From positions 1 to 62,638 of the forward strand of contig JAUHYL010000016.1 in NCBI GenBank assembly GCA_030426545.1: a stretch of DNA of 62,638 nt, written 5' to 3'. A model generated the notes under the pieces. It worked only from the letters and a program-made list of their open reading frames with translations. It was not told where the DNA came from and did not search any database. This document shows positions 45,663-55,136 of this stretch, piece by piece. The position numbers and the translations under genes are program-made. This DNA is from Gammaproteobacteria bacterium. GTDB lineage: Bacteria > Pseudomonadota > Gammaproteobacteria > Pseudomonadales > Halieaceae. The stretch's first letter is position 1. The number at the start of each line of letters is the position of its first letter.

Positions 45663-46673
45663 GTGCCCGATACCCCTCTCGGGTTATACCTGCCGCTCTT
45701 CCTCGTCGCCCTGGGCGGCGCCACCCTTCTGAGCGCCGGGCACTATTTCCTGTTGGCCCGACACAAGAGCCTGGGCAGTGAAGCAAGGCTGCCGCGGCAG
45801 CTCGTGTTACTGCTGCTGACCGTATCTACCCTGGTCGCGGTTATCGTCGTTTCGCCACTGCCCGAATCCACACGCAACCAGGTACTGGGTCTGCTCGGCC
45901 TCGTCCTGTCTGGCGTCATTGCCCTTTCGGCGGCCCCGTTCGTGACGAACTTCATGGCCACCGTCATGTTGCGCGTCACCAAACCCTTCAACGTGGGAGA
46001 CTTCATCCGCGTCGGCGAAATGTATGGCAAGGTTTCAGAGCGTGGTTTGTTCGATACCGAAATCCAGACGGAAAACCGTGAGTTGATCGCGATTCCCAAC
46101 GGCACCTTTATCAACCAGCCGGTGACCGTGGTCAGGAGTTCAGGCGTGATTATTTCCGCCACGGTCTCCCTGGGCTATGAGCTGGGGTACAGCCAGGTTG
46201 AGCCACTGATGCTCAAGGCAGCGGAAGACGCCGGACTCTCTGACCCCTATATTCATATCGTGGCGCTGCAGGACTTTTCGGTAAGCTACAAGGTATGCGG
46301 TCTGCTGGCCGACGTGCAGAGCGCGCTGACGGCGCGCTCGGAGCTGAACCGCCAGCTGCTGGACAAGCTGCATGACGCGGGCTTTGAAATCGCATCGCCC
46401 ACGATTACGCGACATATCACCCAGTCAGCGGAGACAACGATTATTCCCGAAACCAGTGAGCCGGACGCTTCAAACGAGCGCGTGAAGGCAGAAGAAATCG
46501 TGTTCGACAAGGCCACGGAGACCGGGCGGCTAAGCCAGGAACGCGCCGGCCTTAAAGAACAGATTCGCGAGCTCAGTGAAAGCAAAAGCGGTGACAAGCA
46601 GAGAAAACAGGACTTGTTGGCGTCGCTCAAGGCCGTTGAACAACAACTCAAAGCGTTGGCCGATGAACCCTAG
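45663..46673 (+). CDS. MscS-family mechanosensitive channel
   Basis: The 336-residue protein has three TM segments in the first ~105 residues. The third is the pore helix, followed by the MscS beta-domain signature PFNVGDFIRVGEMYGKVSERG and IPNGTFINQPVTV. The C-terminal ~80 residues are an extra coiled coil (RLSQERAGLKEQIRELSES) beyond the usual cage. It should release ions on hypo-osmotic shock. The start is GTG with AAAGGA upstream. It sits upstream of the stress operon but 133 bp separates them. Confidence 0.9.
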   Translation: MPDTPLGLYLPLFLVALGGATLLSAGHYFLLARHKSLGSEARLPRQLVLLLLTVSTLVAVIVVSPLPESTRNQVLGLLGLVLSGVIALSAAPFVTNFMATVMLRVTKPFNVGDFIRVGEMYGKVSERGLFDTEIQTENRELIAIPNGTFINQPVTVVRSSGVIISATVSLGYELGYSQVEPLMLKAAEDAGLSDPYIHIVALQDFSVSYKVCGLLADVQSALTARSELNRQLLDKLHDAGFEIASPTITRHITQSAETTIIPETSEPDASNERVKAEEIVFDKATETGRLSQERAGLKEQIRELSESKSGDKQRKQDLLASLKAVEQQLKALADEP

Positions 46674-46806
46674 CAAGCCGAGGAATTACACCTGACGCCG
46701 AATGGCCCGGCGGATCAAACAGACGCTTGATGTGCGTCAAGTCTCACGCCCTGCAGGCAGCTTATCCTGACTTTTTTCGCTTTCCTTATCGTTGAGCAGG
46801 CCTCGC

Positions 46807-49224
46807 ATGGCACTTACCGAGCTCTCCGCGTCGGCACTGTACCGACAATGCGAGCTGACTGGCAGTAAGTTCGCAACAACGACTGAACTGGAGCCCCTGG
46901 AACGGCCTCCCGGGCAGTTGCGCGCAATGGACGCACTCGAATTCGGTGTCGATATTCAACGGCGTGGGTTCAACGTGTTCGCGTTCGGCGCCGCCGGCCT
47001 GGGCAAGCATCGACTGGTTCGCGATGTCCTCAACAGGCAGGAGACCAATGGCTTCACCCCTTACGACTGGTGCTACGTCAGCAATTTTTCAGACCCGGGC
47101 AAGCCTCGGCTATTGCAGCTTCCCGCAGGCATGGGCACTGCCTTATCCGCGGACATGCTGCAGCTCGTTGAGGATCTTTTAACCTCCCTGCCCTCAACTT
47201 TTCAGAGTGAGGACTACCAGAACCGCCGCCAGGAAATCGAAGCTGAAATGGCGGAGCGCTACGAGGCCGCATTCAGCAAGCTGGGCGCACAGGCGAAGGA
47301 GCGCAACGTAGCACTGATCCGCACGCCTACAGGCTACACACTGGCGCCCATGAAAGACGAAAAGGTCATCACACCGGAGGAATTTTCCAAACTCGGGGAG
47401 GACGAGCAAAAAGCGATTCAGGCCACGATCGCCGAGCTGCAGACAGAGCTGCAACAAGTCGTGGTACACCTGCCGATGCTGAAGCGCGAAGCCAGCCATC
47501 GCATCAAGGCACTGGACCAGGAGGTGACGCAGCTCACGGTGGAACAGTTTGTCGCGTGGCTTGAAAACAAGTACCGGGAACACGAACAGATCCTCTCGTA
47601 CCTGGCTGAAGCCAAAAGTTTCGCCATTGAAAACGCCCAGGACTTTCTCCCGGGACAGGACAGCCTGGAAACCGAGTTTGCCAAGCCCCACGCGAAGTCC
47701 TTCACCATGTTTGCCGTCAATGTGCTCGTAGACAACGCACAGGAAAGCGGCAAGCCGATCGTCTTCGAGGACAATCCGACCTACCAGAACCTGATTGGGC
47801 GGGTCGAGTACGTATCGCAGATGGGCACGCTTCTCACTGACTTCACACTCATCAAGCCGGGCGCCCTGCACCGCGCGAACGGTGGCTACCTGATTATCGA
47901 GGCGCGTAAACTGCTGACGCATATGTACGCCTGGGAGGGCCTCAAGGAGGCCCTGCGCTCAAGGCAGGTGAAGATCGCGTCGCTGCAGGAAACGCTGAGC
48001 CTCAACAGTACGATTTCGCTGGAACCAGAGTGCATTCCCCTGGATGTGAAGGTTATCCTGCTGGGCGAGCCTTTTATTTACTACATGATGAACCACTACG
48101 ACCCGGAGTTTCGGCAGCTGTTTCACGTGGCAGCTGACTTTTCCGCCGATATGCCGTGGGACGCAGAGAACCAGCACCTTTTCGCCCGGATGATCGCTAC
48201 CTGCCAACAGGAAGACCATCTGCAGCCGGTTACGCGCGAGGCCGTACAACGCATTATCGAGCAGACAGCACGCTGGGCCGGCGACAGCAAGAAGCTGTCC
48301 CTGGACCAGGATAGCCTGGGCCTGCTGCTGCAGGAATCTGACTACTGGTCCCGGCGCAACAGCCACAGTGCCATCGAAAGGGATGACGTAGTCAAAGCGA
48401 TAGAGGAACATCGCAACCGGCGTGGCAGGCTGCAGGAACTGCTCAATGAGCAGGTGCTGCGCGATCTCCGCCTGATCGACACCACCGGGAGCAGGATTGC
48501 CCAGGTCAACGGCCTGTCCGTACTGACCCAGGGTGATTACCACGTGGGCACGCCCGCCCGGATTACGGCGACCGCGCGCCTTGGCAAGGGACGGGTCGTC
48601 GACATAGAGCGCGAGAGCAAGCTCGGTGGTGAAATCCACAGCAAGGGTGTACTGATCCTGTCCGCATACCTGGCAGACAAGTATGCCAGCGAAAGTCCCC
48701 TGCCCCTGTCGGCCAGTCTGGTGTTCGAACAGTCCTACAGCGGCGTTGACGGGGATAGCGCCACCTGCGCCGAACTGTGCGTCCTGCTGTCCGCAATCGC
48801 CCGGATTCCCCTGGCACAGAACATAGCCGTAACCGGTTCCATGAACCAGTTTGGTGATGTGCAGGCAATTGGCGGCGTCAACGAGAAAATTGAGGGCTTC
48901 TTCGAGATCTGCGCCGCGCGCGGCTTAACCGGCGACCAGGGCGTTATTATCCCGGCGACAAACCAGGCGCACCTGATGCTCAAACGCGATGTGCGTGAAG
49001 CCGTCGAGAGCGGCCGGTTTCACATTTACACCGCGAGCCACGTGGAGGACGTCATGTCACGGCTGTGCGGGCTGGCGGCGGGCGACGCCGCTGACGGATT
49101 TGCCGAGGGCACTTTTAACCGTCGGGTAATGGATCGCATTGCCGAATTCCAGGCAATTCATCGCTCGTTCGCGGATCAAAGCGCCGGGGAAGGAAAATCT
49201 TCACCACGGCCCGACGATGAATAA
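46807..49224 (+). CDS. Lon-like ATP-dependent protease (AAA_32 plus S16 peptidase domain)
   Basis: The 805-residue protein has a divergent Walker A (GAAGLGKH, 61-68), a middle helical insertion (200-270) and the RANGGYLIIEA block of the AAA_32 group. The S16 protease domain carries the Ser-Lys dyad: Ser651 in GVDGDSATCAE and Lys694 in GGVNEKIEGFFE. It lacks the N-terminal substrate domain of classic Lon. Start: ATG 46807 rather than the in-frame TTG at 46792. It is the first of four tightly spaced genes for protein, phosphate and RNA stress functions. It should degrade damaged or regulatory proteins. Confidence 0.92.
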   Translation: MALTELSASALYRQCELTGSKFATTTELEPLERPPGQLRAMDALEFGVDIQRRGFNVFAFGAAGLGKHRLVRDVLNRQETNGFTPYDWCYVSNFSDPGKPRLLQLPAGMGTALSADMLQLVEDLLTSLPSTFQSEDYQNRRQEIEAEMAERYEAAFSKLGAQAKERNVALIRTPTGYTLAPMKDEKVITPEEFSKLGEDEQKAIQATIAELQTELQQVVVHLPMLKREASHRIKALDQEVTQLTVEQFVAWLENKYREHEQILSYLAEAKSFAIENAQDFLPGQDSLETEFAKPHAKSFTMFAVNVLVDNAQESGKPIVFEDNPTYQNLIGRVEYVSQMGTLLTDFTLIKPGALHRANGGYLIIEARKLLTHMYAWEGLKEALRSRQVKIASLQETLSLNSTISLEPECIPLDVKVILLGEPFIYYMMNHYDPEFRQLFHVAADFSADMPWDAENQHLFARMIATCQQEDHLQPVTREAVQRIIEQTARWAGDSKKLSLDQDSLGLLLQESDYWSRRNSHSAIERDDVVKAIEEHRNRRGRLQELLNEQVLRDLRLIDTTGSRIAQVNGLSVLTQGDYHVGTPARITATARLGKGRVVDIERESKLGGEIHSKGVLILSAYLADKYASESPLPLSASLVFEQSYSGVDGDSATCAELCVLLSAIARIPLAQNIAVTGSMNQFGDVQAIGGVNEKIEGFFEICAARGLTGDQGVIIPATNQAHLMLKRDVREAVESGRFHIYTASHVEDVMSRLCGLAAGDAADGFAEGTFNRRVMDRIAEFQAIHRSFADQSAGEGKSSPRPDDE

Positions 49225-49975
49225 CGCCACGGCAAATGACCAGGCCAACAGCACGGACCGCGTGCTGGTCGTGGTGGATATTCACAGCCAGTTGGTTGCA
49301 TCACTGGAAGTGGCAGTCGCGATGGCAGGCGCGCGCCGGGCCGCACTGCACGGTATGTGCGTCGACGACCCGGACCTGCAGCAAACCGCGGGGCTTCCTT
49401 TCAGCGAAGAGGTGATGCTGCTTGGGGGGCGCACGCGAAGACTCGAACACCAGCAGTTGCGGCGCAGCCTCGGCAACTTCCAGGCGCGGTTCAGATCACT
49501 GTTGGCGCAACAGGCGGAAAGCCACTCAATACCCTGGTCCGTATCTACGGTCAGCGGGCAGCGCCAGGTGCTGGAGAGGACTGACCGCGAAGCATCCGAT
49601 CTCGTCATAGTAGGCAAGCCGGGCCAGGCCCGGGCATCGGGGCAAGCCCCGGCCAGAATCCTGGTGCTGGCGAATGACTGTGCAAGCATACTGCCTACTC
49701 TGCAAGTGCTGTTGAATCTGATATCCCGTCAGCGCAACGAGGTACTACTGCTAATGGACAACAGCTCGGAGGCCGGCGCGGTAGACCGCCTGGCGGGACA
49801 ACTTGGCAACAGCCGGAACACCGTCGTCAGACCCGTCTCCCTGCCAGAGGCGTCGCGCCTGTGCGCGAGCACCTCATCGCCTTTGGGGTACATACTCGCG
49901 GCAAGCGACGCCAACCGGGAAACACTCAGCCACATTCTTGGCCGCGCCTCCTGTCCGGTCATCCTCACAAGCTGA
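49217..49975 (+). CDS. Tandem universal stress protein (UspA-like)
   Basis: The 252-residue protein reads as two Usp folds. The first starts VLVVVDIHSQLVASLEVAVA and ends near SDLVIVGKPG. The second starts ILVLANDCASILPTLQVLLN and ends SCPVILTS. The usual Gly-x2-Gly-x9-Gly ATP site is weak, so ATP binding is uncertain. Its ATG overlaps the last codons of the Lon-like gene by 8 nt. Coupled synthesis with a protease suggests a shared stress response. Confidence 0.8.
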   Translation: MNNATANDQANSTDRVLVVVDIHSQLVASLEVAVAMAGARRAALHGMCVDDPDLQQTAGLPFSEEVMLLGGRTRRLEHQQLRRSLGNFQARFRSLLAQQAESHSIPWSVSTVSGQRQVLERTDREASDLVIVGKPGQARASGQAPARILVLANDCASILPTLQVLLNLISRQRNEVLLLMDNSSEAGAVDRLAGQLGNSRNTVVRPVSLPEASRLCASTSSPLGYILAASDANRETLSHILGRASCPVILTS

Positions 49976-49995
49976 GTGCAGAGTGAGCAAAGCAG

Positions 49996-51693
49996 ATGAA
50001 TGACGGCCTTCTCATCGCCGGTATGCTCGCCGGTGGCCTGGGTTTGTTCATGCTCGCAGTGAGCATGATCACCGAGGGCCTGAAAGCTGCGGCTGGCCTG
50101 TCCCTGCGCAACCTGCTGGCCAGGTGGACGCGATCGCCCGCACACGGCGTATTTACCGGGCTGACCATCACCGCCATCGTACAATCCTCCAGCGCAGTCA
50201 CCATTGCAACGATTGGTTTCGTCAATGCCGGCCTGATTTCCATGCGGCAGGCACTGGGCATCGTTTACGGGTCCAACATCGGGACAACCATGACGGGCTG
50301 GCTGGTGGCCATCATCGGCTTCAAGGTAAACATCGAGGCGTTTGCGTTGCCCATCATCGGCGTAGGCATGCTGCTGCGCCTCACCGGCGGCGAAAGACGC
50401 CGCGCGTCGATCGGCCTGGCACTCACCGGTTTCGGCCTGTTCTTCATCGGTGTCGATGTGCTCAAAAATGCGTTCGATGGCCTGCTGTTATCAGTCGAAC
50501 TGGGAACACTTACTGTGGGCGGAGTGCAGGAGATTCTGCTGTTCCTGGTGGCGGGATTTCTGATTACGTTGCTGACGCAGTCATCCAGCGCCGCTATCGC
50601 CATTACCCTCACTGCGGCGACCGGGAACGTGATCGGCCTGTACGCGGCAGCGGCGATGGTGGTCGGTGCCAACCTGGGAACCACGTCGACCGCTGCGATC
50701 GCCGTCATTGGTGCAACCCCAAATGCCAAACGCGTCGCCTGCGCGCACATCCTGTTCAACGGCGGCACGGGGATCGTCGCGCTGCTGATACTCCCGGCGC
50801 TTTTCTGGGTAGTCGAAAGCACCAGTTCCGCGCTGGGCCTGGCCACCGCTCCGGCGGTTACGCTGGCACTCTTCCACACGGTATTCAACATCCTGGGTGT
50901 ACTGCTGATTTTTCCGTTGAACAATCGCCTGGCCGACTTCCTTGAGAAACGGTTTGTGACGCAGGAAGAAAAGGAAGCGCAGCCGAAGTACCTGGATAAA
51001 AATATTCTGGTTTCTCCCGAGTTGGCCCTGCACGCGCTGTCGCTGGAGTTAATGCGAGTCGCCGCAATCAGCCGTCGCATGGCCCTGGCCGCACTCAGCC
51101 ATGAGCGCGCGCGCAACCAGGCCATTAACCACGACCACGCCATTCTCCTCAGGCTGTCACACCGGGTATTCGAGTTTATTGCCCGCCTGGAGCGCAAAGC
51201 CATGAGCGAGGAGGTATCTGCCCGCCTCAGCGGGATGCTGCGAGGCACACAGCATTTAATGGCCAGTGCGGAGCAGAGCATGGAGATCATCCGCAGTGAG
51301 GCGCCGTCGTCTGCGCCCAGCGATGAAGTGCTGATGGCAAGCGCTGCCAGTTTCCGCGCAAAGGTCGCCAATCTTGTCGACGCTGCAGACTTGACCCGGA
51401 CAGACTTTTCCACCGAATCACTGAGGCAGCAGCAGGACGAAATGCAGGCGGCATACGAGGATGTGAAAGCCTCGCTACTGCTGGCCGGAGCCCAGCAGCG
51501 CCTCCCGATCAACGACATGATGACCATTGTCGACCAGAACAGCCACATACGGCGCATGGCGCGTCAACTGACCAAGGCCATACAACTGCTGAGCGGCCTT
51601 CAGCCCATGACAGAGCTACCTGCGACAGAACTTGAAGACGAAGAGAACCCGACAGAGATCATGGAAACCGAGGGGCAATCGTCGCTAAAGTAG
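49996..51693 (+). CDS. Na/Pi cotransporter family protein with PhoU-like tail
   Basis: The 565-residue protein has inverted-repeat transport domains with the signature QSSSAVTIATIGFV and its duplicate TQSSSAAIAITLTAATG. The first ~330 residues hold about eight TM helices. From ~340 to the end, a helical PhoU-like domain follows (LMRVAAISRRMALAALSHER, LSHRVFEFIARLERKAM). It should couple phosphate movement to Na+. It is third in the stress operon (20 nt after the Usp stop). Confidence 0.92.
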   Translation: MNDGLLIAGMLAGGLGLFMLAVSMITEGLKAAAGLSLRNLLARWTRSPAHGVFTGLTITAIVQSSSAVTIATIGFVNAGLISMRQALGIVYGSNIGTTMTGWLVAIIGFKVNIEAFALPIIGVGMLLRLTGGERRRASIGLALTGFGLFFIGVDVLKNAFDGLLLSVELGTLTVGGVQEILLFLVAGFLITLLTQSSSAAIAITLTAATGNVIGLYAAAAMVVGANLGTTSTAAIAVIGATPNAKRVACAHILFNGGTGIVALLILPALFWVVESTSSALGLATAPAVTLALFHTVFNILGVLLIFPLNNRLADFLEKRFVTQEEKEAQPKYLDKNILVSPELALHALSLELMRVAAISRRMALAALSHERARNQAINHDHAILLRLSHRVFEFIARLERKAMSEEVSARLSGMLRGTQHLMASAEQSMEIIRSEAPSSAPSDEVLMASAASFRAKVANLVDAADLTRTDFSTESLRQQQDEMQAAYEDVKASLLLAGAQQRLPINDMMTIVDQNSHIRRMARQLTKAIQLLSGLQPMTELPATELEDEENPTEIMETEGQSSLK

Positions 51694-51743
51694 TAACCAG
51701 TTCTACGCTGCTTCAAACATGACTCTTTTTCCCGGGAACGACG

Positions 51744-53144
51744 ATGGCAACACTCACTTTTCACGGCGCGATTGACGGGGTTACCGGCTCCGCCTACCTA
51801 CTGCAGACCTCAACAGCGACCGTGCTGCTTGAATGCGGGCTATTCCAGGGCAGTCGCGAAGAGGAAAGGGCCAATGAAGAGCCATTCCCATTTGCGGTCG
51901 ATGCGCTGGACGCGGTGGTGCTGTCGCACGCTCACCTGGACCACTCCGGCCGGTTGCCGAAACTGGTCGCCGAAGGCTACGCCGGCCCCTTGACCATGAC
52001 ATCCCCTACCGCCGACTTGCTGGAAGTGTTGCTCAAGGATGCCGCCTCGTTGCAGCAGCGCGACGTTGAGTGGGAGAACAAGCGGCGAAGACGGTCGGGG
52101 AAAAAAGAATTGGAACCCCTCTACACGCTGGAAGACGTCGAAGAAACCCTGAAGCAATGCGACGGCATTGACTACGGGCAGCGGCACACCGTCGCAGAGG
52201 GTGTAGACGTCTGTTTCCGCGACGCGGGCCATATCCTGGGCTCTGCCATTGTCGAGCTGTTCGTTACCGAGCAGGGCGCGGAGAAAAAACTGGTTTTCTC
52301 CGGCGATCTTGGCAATAGCTGTGCAGCACTGCTGGCCGACCCGGCGATCGTGGAGGACGCTGACCTGCTCATGCTCGAATCCACTTACGGAGACCGCAAC
52401 CACCGGCCTCTCGATGAGACCCTGGTGGAATTCGAGGAGATCATCGAAGACGCCTCACAGAACGGCGGCAATATCCTGATTCCCTCGTTCGCCGTCGGAC
52501 GCACACAGGAGATCATCTTCCGGCTCGGCGAGCTCTACCAGAAAGGCAGACTGAGACACCAGGCGGTTTACCTCGACAGCCCCATGGCGATCGCGGTAAC
52601 CGAGATCTATCACCGGTACCAGGATGTCTATAACACAGAAGACCGCAGGGCGATGGGGCGCGATACGCAGCGAAGTCTGCACTCCTTTCTGCCGGTACTG
52701 CGCTACTCAACGACTACTGCAGAATCCATGGCGTTGAACAAGATTGAAGCCGGGGCGATCATCATCGCCGGCAGCGGGATGTGTACCGGCGGCCGAATTC
52801 GGCACCATTTCAAGCACAACATCTGGCGCCGCAATGCGCATGTGGTGATCGTCGGCTTCCAGGCCATCGGCACGCCGGGCCGGGCACTGGTCGATGGCGC
52901 CAAAACCTTTAATCTGGGCGGTGACAAGATTCGCGTCAACGCGAAGATACACACCCTGGGGGGCTTTTCGGCCCATGCCAGCCAATCGCAACTGTTGCAA
53001 TGGCTTGAGCACTTCAAGGCACGCCGCCCGAAACTGTGCCTTGTTCACGGCGAGGACTCGGCCAAACGCGCGCTGCAGAAGCATGTCGCCGGGGCCGGCT
53101 GGGACGCCCATATCCCGGAGAAGGGCGAAAGCGTGACGTTCTGA
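51744..53144 (+). CDS. Metallo-beta-lactamase/beta-CASP ribonuclease-like protein
   Basis: The 466-residue protein has the metal motif LSHAHLDHSG (HxHxDH), GHILGSAIVEL with its His ligand, SGDLGN, the ESTYGDRNH block, a beta-CASP region (GSGMCTGGRIRHH) and a C-terminal RMMBL motif (FSAHASQSQL, LVHGEDSAK). This is the architecture of CPSF73/YSH1-like RNA nucleases. RNA processing or decay is expected. It closes the four-gene operon, 50 nt after the cotransporter. Confidence 0.92.
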   Translation: MATLTFHGAIDGVTGSAYLLQTSTATVLLECGLFQGSREEERANEEPFPFAVDALDAVVLSHAHLDHSGRLPKLVAEGYAGPLTMTSPTADLLEVLLKDAASLQQRDVEWENKRRRRSGKKELEPLYTLEDVEETLKQCDGIDYGQRHTVAEGVDVCFRDAGHILGSAIVELFVTEQGAEKKLVFSGDLGNSCAALLADPAIVEDADLLMLESTYGDRNHRPLDETLVEFEEIIEDASQNGGNILIPSFAVGRTQEIIFRLGELYQKGRLRHQAVYLDSPMAIAVTEIYHRYQDVYNTEDRRAMGRDTQRSLHSFLPVLRYSTTTAESMALNKIEAGAIIIAGSGMCTGGRIRHHFKHNIWRRNAHVVIVGFQAIGTPGRALVDGAKTFNLGGDKIRVNAKIHTLGGFSAHASQSQLLQWLEHFKARRPKLCLVHGEDSAKRALQKHVAGAGWDAHIPEKGESVTF

Positions 53145-53210
53145 TTCGCCGGATACCTTGATCAGGCAAAGACGAACCGGCTAACCGCAACCCTGCGCAG
53201 AGCGCCGGAC

Positions 53211-53744
53211 TCAGTTCGGAAACTCAACCCAGAAAACCCCTCGCAGGTCTCCGACCTTGTACCCGGTTGCGCGATCCTGTGGATAGGCCGTGCGCAGTTG
53301 CGAGCTGACGGCAGGCGACAGGCGCTCGCCGTGGCAGGTAAGGCAAATCGGTTGCACCATAATTGGCTCGACGTACCCTGACCGACCACTAGCGATGGAA
53401 ACGGTGCGTGGCTGCCGTTCTGCCGCGTTGAGCGAGTAGGATTGCAGGATCGGAGCGACCCATTCGGGACCACCGTTGGCCGGGTTACGAAGGCGCTGGC
53501 TGGTCCGACCCATCCGTACGCCATCGATCGAGAGTGCGTCTGCAATAGTTGGCGCTTCAAGTTTACAAACGTTGATGGCGGCCTCAGGCCCCTCGCCCAG
53601 CCCAGCTTTCAGGGCCTGCTGAAGATCCCGCTTGAACGGCGCAAGCAGCTGTGCGCCGGTTCCCAATGCAGGTTCGCCGGCACGGACACCAACGATGGCC
53701 AGGGCCACCAGAAAAACCAACATCGGTATTCGCTGCATCTTCAT
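53211..53744 (-). CDS. DUF3365 periplasmic haem-binding protein
   Basis: The 177-residue protein has a signal peptide (PMLVFLVALAIVGVRA) and a single c-type haem motif CLTCHG. The C-terminal block GYKVGDLRGVFWVEF is typical of DUF3365/Tll0287-like proteins. These act as small haem sensors or electron carriers, alone or fused to signalling domains. The second of three closely spaced ATGs is chosen because AGGA lies 9 nt before it; the first would start at 53753. It converges on the nuclease gene. Confidence 0.82.
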   Translation of the reverse strand: MKMQRIPMLVFLVALAIVGVRAGEPALGTGAQLLAPFKRDLQQALKAGLGEGPEAAINVCKLEAPTIADALSIDGVRMGRTSQRLRNPANGGPEWVAPILQSYSLNAAERQPRTVSIASGRSGYVEPIMVQPICLTCHGERLSPAVSSQLRTAYPQDRATGYKVGDLRGVFWVEFPN

Positions 53745-53925
53745 TTCCGTCATTTCCTGGGGCTGGATTACCCCGCACTGACACTGAGCGCACCGGGATC
53801 GCGGGGCAACCTCAGCCAGCGGCTACTTTGGGGGGCGACGCCGATTCTACGCAAGTCGTGCGGTGAGAATAATGGGGATCGCCAATGCAGTATTGACCGG
53901 GATCATTAAAGTAGACGGTGGTCGT

Positions 53926-54124
53926 TGGTGCGCCGGCACGATTTGTTTGGGTATTTGGAAGTTTGTGCTTGAATCGCGGCCTTCGGCCTGGCCCGGCGCT
54001 CCGGTGGCACGATTGACCCACAACACCCTATGGGGTGTTGTGGCCCCTTCGGGGCTTCGTCGCTACGCTCCTCGGTCCAAATTGCTCGCGCAATTTGTCG
54101 AACGTGCGACCGCCTGCTTCGTAG
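53926..54124 (-). repeat. Copy A: tRNA-Arg 3'-half fragment interrupted by a ~155-bp palindrome-rich element
   Basis: On the minus strand, 54124-54099 gives the anticodon loop, stem and T-arm start of tRNA-Arg(ACG), with one change in the anticodon stem. 53943-53926 gives the rest of the T-arm and a slightly decayed acceptor end. Between them (53944-54098) lies an insert exactly in the T-loop. It contains strong hairpins: a 9-bp stem over 54020-54041 (ACAACACCC / GGGTGTTGT), GCCCC-TTCG-GGGC, and AAATTGC-TCGC-GCAATTT. A copy differing at about six positions is at 58750-58904. Confidence 0.85.
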
Positions 54125-54205
54125 TTATTATTTGAAATCTTAACTTATTGTTTTTATTTAACTTTACTGTAGATCGCCCGTTGCAAACTGCACCACCATG
54201 CACAA
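54125..54205. other. Element-end arm related to 59028-59105
   Basis: Immediately after the TTCGTAG core, about 80 A+T-rich bases can be aligned with the sequence after the intact core at 59021. Both share TGAAAT, TTAAC, TATTGTTTT and the block CGCCCGTTGC, with an estimated two-thirds identity. Similar arms beside the same core suggest related attachment sites. Confidence 0.55.
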
Positions 54206-54278
54206 CCGCGCAGGACTCAACCCGGCAAAAGTCCGGCAGTGACAACCAGTTGGATCAAGACCAGGCAATCTCATGTGC

Positions 54279-54292
54279 TATGATGTGTACAC
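54279..54292 (+). promoter_or_regulatory. -10 box and palindromic operator of the first toxin-antitoxin pair
   Basis: TATGAT overlaps the 8-bp palindrome GTGTACAC, 26 nt before the antitoxin ATG. Ribbon-helix-helix antitoxins repress from such short palindromes. No clear -35 was found. Confidence 0.4.
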
Positions 54293-54317
54293 GTCAATAC
54301 AACCCCACGGTGGTTTT

Positions 54318-54560
54318 ATGTCCACGACAATGACGATCCGTCTTGACGATGATCTCAAAAAACAATTAGACCGGCTCGCCGCCGTGACGCAGCGATCAAA
54401 GTCATTTCTCGCCGCAGAGGCCATTAGGGAATTCATTGAACTCAATGAATGGCAGGTCCAGGAAATACAGCAGGCACTTAAAGAAGCCGATGCCGGCGAA
54501 TTTGCCAGCCAGAGCGAGGTTAAGCAGACCTTTGCGAAGTGGGGAGTAGATGCAGGTTAG
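54318..54560 (+). CDS. CopG/RHH antitoxin (first pair)
   Basis: The 80-residue protein has a ribbon-helix-helix start (TMTIRLDDDLKKQLDRLAAV, then SKSFLAAEAIREFIE) and a C-terminal toxin-neutralising tail (IQQALKEADAGEFASQSEV, then FAKWGVDAG). The beta-strand MTIRLDD binds DNA and helices dimerise. The ATG at 54318 is chosen because the RHH strand begins there; the frame opens further upstream through the promoter. It overlaps the toxin gene by 11 nt. It sits just inside the left end of the first element. Confidence 0.9.
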   Translation: MSTTMTIRLDDDLKKQLDRLAAVTQRSKSFLAAEAIREFIELNEWQVQEIQQALKEADAGEFASQSEVKQTFAKWGVDAG

Positions 54561-54846
54561 GTGGCTGGCTAAAGCCCTGCAAAACCTCGACCAGGAAGCA
54601 GACTACATTGCCAAAGACGATCCCCAGGCCGCAAGGCTTGTCGTGCAGCGAATCCACCAGTCCGTGAATCTTCTGGCTGATAATCCTGCTCTTGGCCACC
54701 CAGGTCGCATTCACGGTACTCGCGAGCTCTTTGTGCCAGATACCCGCTACATAGTTCCGTATCGTGTAAGACCTCGACTGGAACGAATTGAAATCTTGCG
54801 GGTATTTCACAGTTCCCGAAAAACACCTCGGAACTGCACAAAATAA
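54550..54846 (+). CDS. RelE/ParE-family toxin (first pair)
   Basis: The 98-residue protein has the ParE fold pattern: WLAKALQNLDQEADYIAKDD, LLADNPALGHPGRIHGTREL, YIVPYRVRPRLERIEILRVF and SSRK at the end. It appears full length and intact. Gyrase poisoning (ParE-like) or ribosome-dependent mRNA cleavage (RelE-like) are the family options. The sequence favours the ParE branch with its antitoxin type. Overlap with the antitoxin ensures paired synthesis. Confidence 0.9.
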   Translation: MQVRWLAKALQNLDQEADYIAKDDPQAARLVVQRIHQSVNLLADNPALGHPGRIHGTRELFVPDTRYIVPYRVRPRLERIEILRVFHSSRKTPRNCTK

Positions 54847-55136
54847 GGCACGGTGCGATTTAGCCTGGAGTTAGCGGGATGGTACGTAATCGGAGTCGAA
54901 CGGAAGTATAAGTATAAGAAAAACAAACTGCATAGAGTGGAAAAAATTTCTTTCCAATATCCCGCTGCTCTGCAGGAATTGATCTCTGCATGGCCGCGGG
55001 GTTTGCTGAAATCGCGCTTGCATTGTCCAAATTGCCGATCTTCTGTGGTCGTTTCCAGACCGCAGGACACAGGAACCTATACCAATCTGTTATTCAGTGG
55101 CGTCACTGCTGTAGATCTATAAAAAAACGGGTTCTG
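54847..55136. other. Accessory spacer between toxin and transposase remnant
   Basis: About 290 bp, A+T-rich in its first half. A frame of 89 codons (54853-55122) exists but has no convincing ribosome site or recognisable domain, so it is not called. The block may be remnant DNA of the element. Confidence 0.4.

Noticed and set aside
54853-55122. 89-codon ORF after the first toxin
   Set aside because: No ribosome site, no recognisable domain, partly low-complexity Lys/Tyr; more likely decayed DNA.
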